Shown here: positions 6,470 through 9,165 of the stretch, one piece after another
How positions within the stretch are numbered: the stretch's first letter is position 1
How the letters are laid out: each line of letters begins with the position of its first letter
Origin: Bacteroidota bacterium
Lineage (GTDB): Bacteria > Bacteroidota > Bacteroidia > UBA7662
NCBI GenBank assembly: GCA_016868485.1
Contig: VGGT01000062.1
Coordinates: 1 to 9,165 of the forward strand
DNA: 9,165 nt
Reading direction: 5' to 3'
The notes under the pieces: model-generated
What the model saw: the letters and a program-made list of their open reading frames with translations, nothing else
What the model was told of the DNA's origin: nothing
Database searches by the model: none
Made by a program: the position numbers and the translations under genes

Positions 6470-7225
6470 ATGACCGCAGCATTTGCGCGTTGGTTGGGGG
6501 GAGGACTAGGTTGGGCCATGGGCGGACCCATCGGTGCGTTGATTGGTTTTGCCATCGGATCGCTGCTCGACGACCGTTCCGGAGCGGTGGAGTCTCAATT
6601 CGGAAGGGGGCCATCCGATTCAACACGCCCCACACCAGAAGGAGTAGGCGATTTTGGCTTGGCCCTATTGGTGCTCACAGCGGTGGTCATGAAGGCCGAC
6701 GGCAAGGTCCTAAAGTCGGAGTTGGATTATGTGAAAGACGTACTCAAAAAGAGTTTCGGGCTCGAAAAAGCGCGGCAGCTCACCCTCATGCTGCGCGAAG
6801 TCATCAACAAAGACATCGACCCTCGGGGGGTGTGTCGCCAAATTGCCGACAACATGAATGCAGCCGGGCGGCGCGAATTGCTGCATTTGCTTTTCGGAAT
6901 TGCTTTGGCCGACGGAACAATGGGTGCAGCCGAGTTAGATTGCCTCAAAGAACTGGCACGTTTGCTGCGCATTCCTCAGTCCGACTTCGACTCCATTCGG
7001 GCATTATTTGGCCAAACCACAGAGGATGCCTACACCGTACTGGAGGTTTCGCAATCGGCCACCGACGAGGAACTGAAAAAGGCATACCGGCGAATGGCCA
7101 CCAAGCATCACCCCGATAAAGTAGCCCACTTGGGGCCGGAAGCGCAGCAGGCAGCCAACGAAAAATTCCAGCAGCTCAATCAGGCATGGGATCAAATCCG
7201 CCGCGAGCGCGGTTCATCCATATAA
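6470..7225 (+). CDS. TerB-domain protein with C-terminal J domain (DjlA-like co-chaperone)
   Basis: The 251-aa protein has three parts. Residues 9-33 are a glycine-rich hydrophobic segment (WLGGGLGWAMGGPIGALIG and on) resembling a glycine zipper or membrane anchor. Residues about 60-180 form a TerB-like all-helical domain with two acidic ADG motifs (ADGKVLKSELD at 76-86 and ADGTMGAAELD at 147-157). Residues about 186-248 are a J domain with the HPD motif at 214-216, needed to stimulate DnaK ATPase. This is the DjlA-like layout, so a membrane-tethered DnaK co-chaperone is likely; the client is unknown. The name tellurite resistance, often attached to TerB proteins, is not supported by context. 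The ATG at 6470 starts right at the glycine zipper; an upstream TTG-initiated extension has no family support. It is divergent from the peptidase gene (75 bp apart) and overlaps the antiporter gene tail to tail. Confidence 0.92.
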   Translation: MTAAFARWLGGGLGWAMGGPIGALIGFAIGSLLDDRSGAVESQFGRGPSDSTRPTPEGVGDFGLALLVLTAVVMKADGKVLKSELDYVKDVLKKSFGLEKARQLTLMLREVINKDIDPRGVCRQIADNMNAAGRRELLHLLFGIALADGTMGAAELDCLKELARLLRIPQSDFDSIRALFGQTTEDAYTVLEVSQSATDEELKKAYRRMATKHHPDKVAHLGPEAQQAANEKFQQLNQAWDQIRRERGSSI

Positions 7226-8430
7226 CGGAAAGCGCGTTTCAAAAACAGCGGGGTGGTGAGGGTTGCCAGTAAGCTCATCACGAGGAGGATGGAAAATACT
7301 TCTACCGAAATGAGGCCACCAACATAAGCCGTGTTCGCAATCACAATCTCCATTATTCCCCTTGCGTTAAGCCCCACCCCCAATGTCACCGATTCACGGT
7401 GCGACAAGCGCGCTGCCCTTCCGCCAAGGTATCCACCCAACGATTTGGTTAGGTAAGACGCCCCCAAAACAGCGATGAGGAGCCCTATATTTTGGATGGC
7501 AGTTCGCTCGAATACCAATCCAATTCCGGCGAAAAAAACGGGCGCGAGAAACCCCATGGCCATATTGCCGGTGGTGCGTTCGATCGACTTCAAGTGAACC
7601 CTACCGATAACAGCCTCACTAATCAGAAGCGAGGCAAAAAAGGTCCCCACAATAAAATGAAGACCCAATCCCTCGGTTATGGTCGAGAAGAGCAGCACAA
7701 AGGCGAAAAAGAGGGCAAAAAGGGGTTCCTTTCCGCGCAACAACAAGAGCAGACGGTTCAGGTAGTCTTCCAGGTAATTCCCACGGTTCACCACCCGTCG
7801 AATGAGAAAATAGGCGCCCCCCAACAGGCCAACGAGCAACAACAATTTCACTAATGATACAGCGGCGGCCATGCTGATGGTAGGGAGCGACAAATCAGTC
7901 CCTTTCACACTCAACAGCACCCCCAGCAGGGAAAGTGCCACCACGTCATCGAAAATGGCTACTGAAATAATGCGTTGACCGATTTTACTGTTTAGTTGCC
8001 CCATATCTTGCAGCATACGAATGCATACAGGAAGGGCGGTGATGGCCATACACAGCCCGATGAATAAACTGGTCATTATGTCCTGTTGAAACAAACTCCC
8101 AGCCATGTAGCCCCCACACATAGGAAGAAGCATAGCAAATAGGGAAGTCAGGAGGTTGCGTCCTTTGAGCGATTTGATGATGTCATCGATATCGATTTCC
8201 AGCCCCGCCAAGATCACAAGCAGAAATATGCCGAGCTCAGAAATGACCTTGATTTCTTCCGTGCGTTCCATGATCCCCAATACACTCGGGCCCAAAACGA
8301 TGCCTGCCAAGATCTCGCCAATCATTGAAGGTTGGCGAAAGCGCTCCATGATTTCACCAAAAATGCGCGCCGTCACCAGCAAAATGAGAAGGTTGGTGAA
8401 GAAAGGAAGGTGGAGAACGGCGGGGTTCAT
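7192..8430 (-). CDS. CPA2-family cation:proton antiporter (NhaP/KefB-like membrane domain)
   Basis: Inner-membrane monovalent cation/proton exchanger (Na+ or K+ for H+), likely in pH and ion homeostasis. The 412-aa protein is almost wholly transmembrane. It opens with LPFFTNLLILLVTARIFGEI and the family segment PSMIGEILAGIVLGPSVLG (34-52). Diagnostic features are TALPV at 131-135 (the unwound-helix motif), the ion-binding aspartate pair D161-D162 in IFDDVVAL, and GLNARGIME at 353-361. There is no C-terminal TrkA-N or TrkA-C domain, so it is not a full Kef channel. The ATG at 8430 is chosen; a TTG at 8472 would add a His-rich, non-family stretch and would cover the promoter. The last 34 bp overlap the J-domain gene on the opposite strand. 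The cation cannot be decided from sequence. Confidence 0.94.
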   Translation of the reverse strand: MNPAVLHLPFFTNLLILLVTARIFGEIMERFRQPSMIGEILAGIVLGPSVLGIMERTEEIKVISELGIFLLVILAGLEIDIDDIIKSLKGRNLLTSLFAMLLPMCGGYMAGSLFQQDIMTSLFIGLCMAITALPVCIRMLQDMGQLNSKIGQRIISVAIFDDVVALSLLGVLLSVKGTDLSLPTISMAAAVSLVKLLLLVGLLGGAYFLIRRVVNRGNYLEDYLNRLLLLLRGKEPLFALFFAFVLLFSTITEGLGLHFIVGTFFASLLISEAVIGRVHLKSIERTTGNMAMGFLAPVFFAGIGLVFERTAIQNIGLLIAVLGASYLTKSLGGYLGGRAARLSHRESVTLGVGLNARGIMEIVIANTAYVGGLISVEVFSILLVMSLLATLTTPLFLKRAFRYMDEPRSRRI

Positions 8431-8438
8431 ATCGATTA

Positions 8439-8473
8439 CAAAGTTATGGGGATGCTGATGGTAATTTCTCAAA
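8439..8473 (-). promoter_or_regulatory. Candidate promoter of the antiporter gene
   Basis: On the minus strand TTTG (8470-8473) is followed after 23 bases by TAACTTTG (8439-8446), a perfect match to the -7 consensus TAnnTTTG. The spacing is slightly long for the Bacteroidota -33/-7 promoter. The -7 box ends eight bases before the ATG at 8430, so the 5' leader would be a few bases at most. The rest of 8447-8555 shows nothing else I can name. Confidence 0.45.
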
Positions 8474-8555
8474 GTACATAAAGAAAAATGCGTTCAGGCC
8501 TTTTCCCACGGGGTTTTTTGATGAGATTTTAGGGGTTGATCGGAACTTGACGTTT

Positions 8556-9165
8556 TTATACACCCAAAGATGCCAGTGATATGACGTTTATTCCATCGGG
8601 ACGCGTGTAGCTAACGCCGGTTCTTGTAATGATATTGAGCGATTTGAGTTTATTTATGCTCTCCTGACTCAGAACCTTCAATAATTTTTGAAGGTTTGCG
8701 GCAGCCTCATGGACCTGACCCGCGCCGAGTTTTATTTCAAATGCGCACCAGTCACCATTATATTTTTGTGCGATGCTGTCGATTTCCAATCCACTAGAAT
8801 CGCGGAAATGGTATATTTTCGCATCATTGGCTTGGGCATAGACCCGTAAATCATGGGTGGCCAATGACTCAAACAAAAAGCCCGTCCATTTAAGGTCATT
8901 CAGCAAGACGTCCTCGTTGGCGCCCAGCGCTGCCACGGCTAAAGAAACATCAGCAAAATGCCTTTTAGAGGCTTTTCGCAAGGCGTAAGAAGAGCGAATA
9001 TGCGTGTTCCATGCGGGTTGATCTTCAACGATCATCAAGCGGTTCAGCGCATCTAAATAGTCATAGATGGTTGGGCGGGTTATGCCCGTGTTTTCATGTA
9101 TGCGGATATCCTTTTCCAATACGGTCATGTCCGCTAGGGTGGCAGTGTTTCGCGCAAGTGTGCGC
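8556..9165 (-). CDS. C-terminal part of a DUF4143-type AAA ATPase (5' end outside window)
   Basis: Only the last 202 residues are in the window; the frame is open through the right edge, so the ATG at 9128 is internal. The visible part matches the C-terminal DUF4143 region that follows an AAA ATPase domain in this family. A winged-helix-like segment comes first (TRPTIYDYLDALNRLMIVED), then PAWNTHIRSSYALRKASKRH, LKWTGFLFESLATHDLRVYA and the nuclease-fold-like YHFRDSSGLEIDSI ... WCAFEIKLG. The D-x-E-I-K arrangement (D in LEID, E and K in FEIKLG) resembles PD-(D/E)XK cores, which is noted for this family. The Walker motifs would lie outside the window. The biological role of these proteins is poorly known. 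By eye the gene is AT-richer than its neighbours, and the family is patchily distributed, so acquisition by transfer is possible. It lies upstream of the antiporter gene on the same strand, 125 bp away, with no evident functional link. Confidence 0.88.
   Translation of the reverse strand, partial: RTLARNTATLADMTVLEKDIRIHENTGITRPTIYDYLDALNRLMIVEDQPAWNTHIRSSYALRKASKRHFADVSLAVAALGANEDVLLNDLKWTGFLFESLATHDLRVYAQANDAKIYHFRDSSGLEIDSIAQKYNGDWCAFEIKLGAGQVHEAAANLQKLLKVLSQESINKLKSLNIITRTGVSYTRPDGINVISLASLGV

Noticed and set aside
8505..8519. Rho-independent terminator (CCCACGGGG followed by a T-run)
   Set aside because: The inverted repeat has at most three or four base pairs and too small a loop. On the plus strand it would also serve no gene.

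Overview
The window is a compact chromosomal segment that most likely comes from a member of the Bacteroidota. The main reason is a single open frame that fuses MurF to alanine racemase, an arrangement characteristic of that phylum. It is supported by perfect matches to the Bacteroidota -7 promoter consensus (TAnnTTTG) just upstream of several start codons, and by a TerB/J-domain protein and an M3 oligoendopeptidase of types common there. I cannot place it below phylum. Six genes have both ends here. MurF-Alr runs off the left edge (3' end missing) and a DUF4143-type protein runs off the right edge (5' end missing).

Layout from left to right: (1) 1-2488, minus: MurF-alanine racemase fusion for peptidoglycan precursor synthesis. 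(2) 2531-3850 (possibly to 3931), minus: an MFS transporter 42 bp upstream of murF-alr on the same strand, probably co-transcribed. (3) About 3851-3929: AT-rich divergent promoter region with three CGTAAAWA repeats. (4) 3930-4439, plus: recX, whose 3' end lies in a 61-bp tandem duplication. (5) 4440-4666: convergent intergenic region holding the second duplication copy and an 18-bp tandem array organised into a 72-bp higher-order repeat. (6) 4667-6394, minus: M3 zinc oligoendopeptidase. (7) 6470-7225, plus: TerB plus C-terminal J domain, divergent from the peptidase. (8) 7192-8430, minus: CPA2-type cation/proton antiporter, overlapping the J-domain gene tail to tail by 34 bp. (9) 8431-8555: short intergenic region with the antiporter promoter candidate. 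(10) 8556-9165, minus: C-terminal part of a DUF4143-type ATPase.

The gene content is housekeeping or generic (cell wall, recombination control, peptide turnover, co-chaperone, ion homeostasis, efflux). I see no defence system, CRISPR array, transposon, RNA gene or biosynthetic cluster. The unusual part is repeat structure: three unrelated short tandem duplications within about 4.5 kb (30 bp inside the racemase, 61 bp at the recX end, 18/72 bp between recX and the peptidase gene). Two of them have changed or lengthened a protein. A second recurring pattern is a -7-like box only 3-8 bases ahead of several start codons, which hints at very short or absent 5' leaders.
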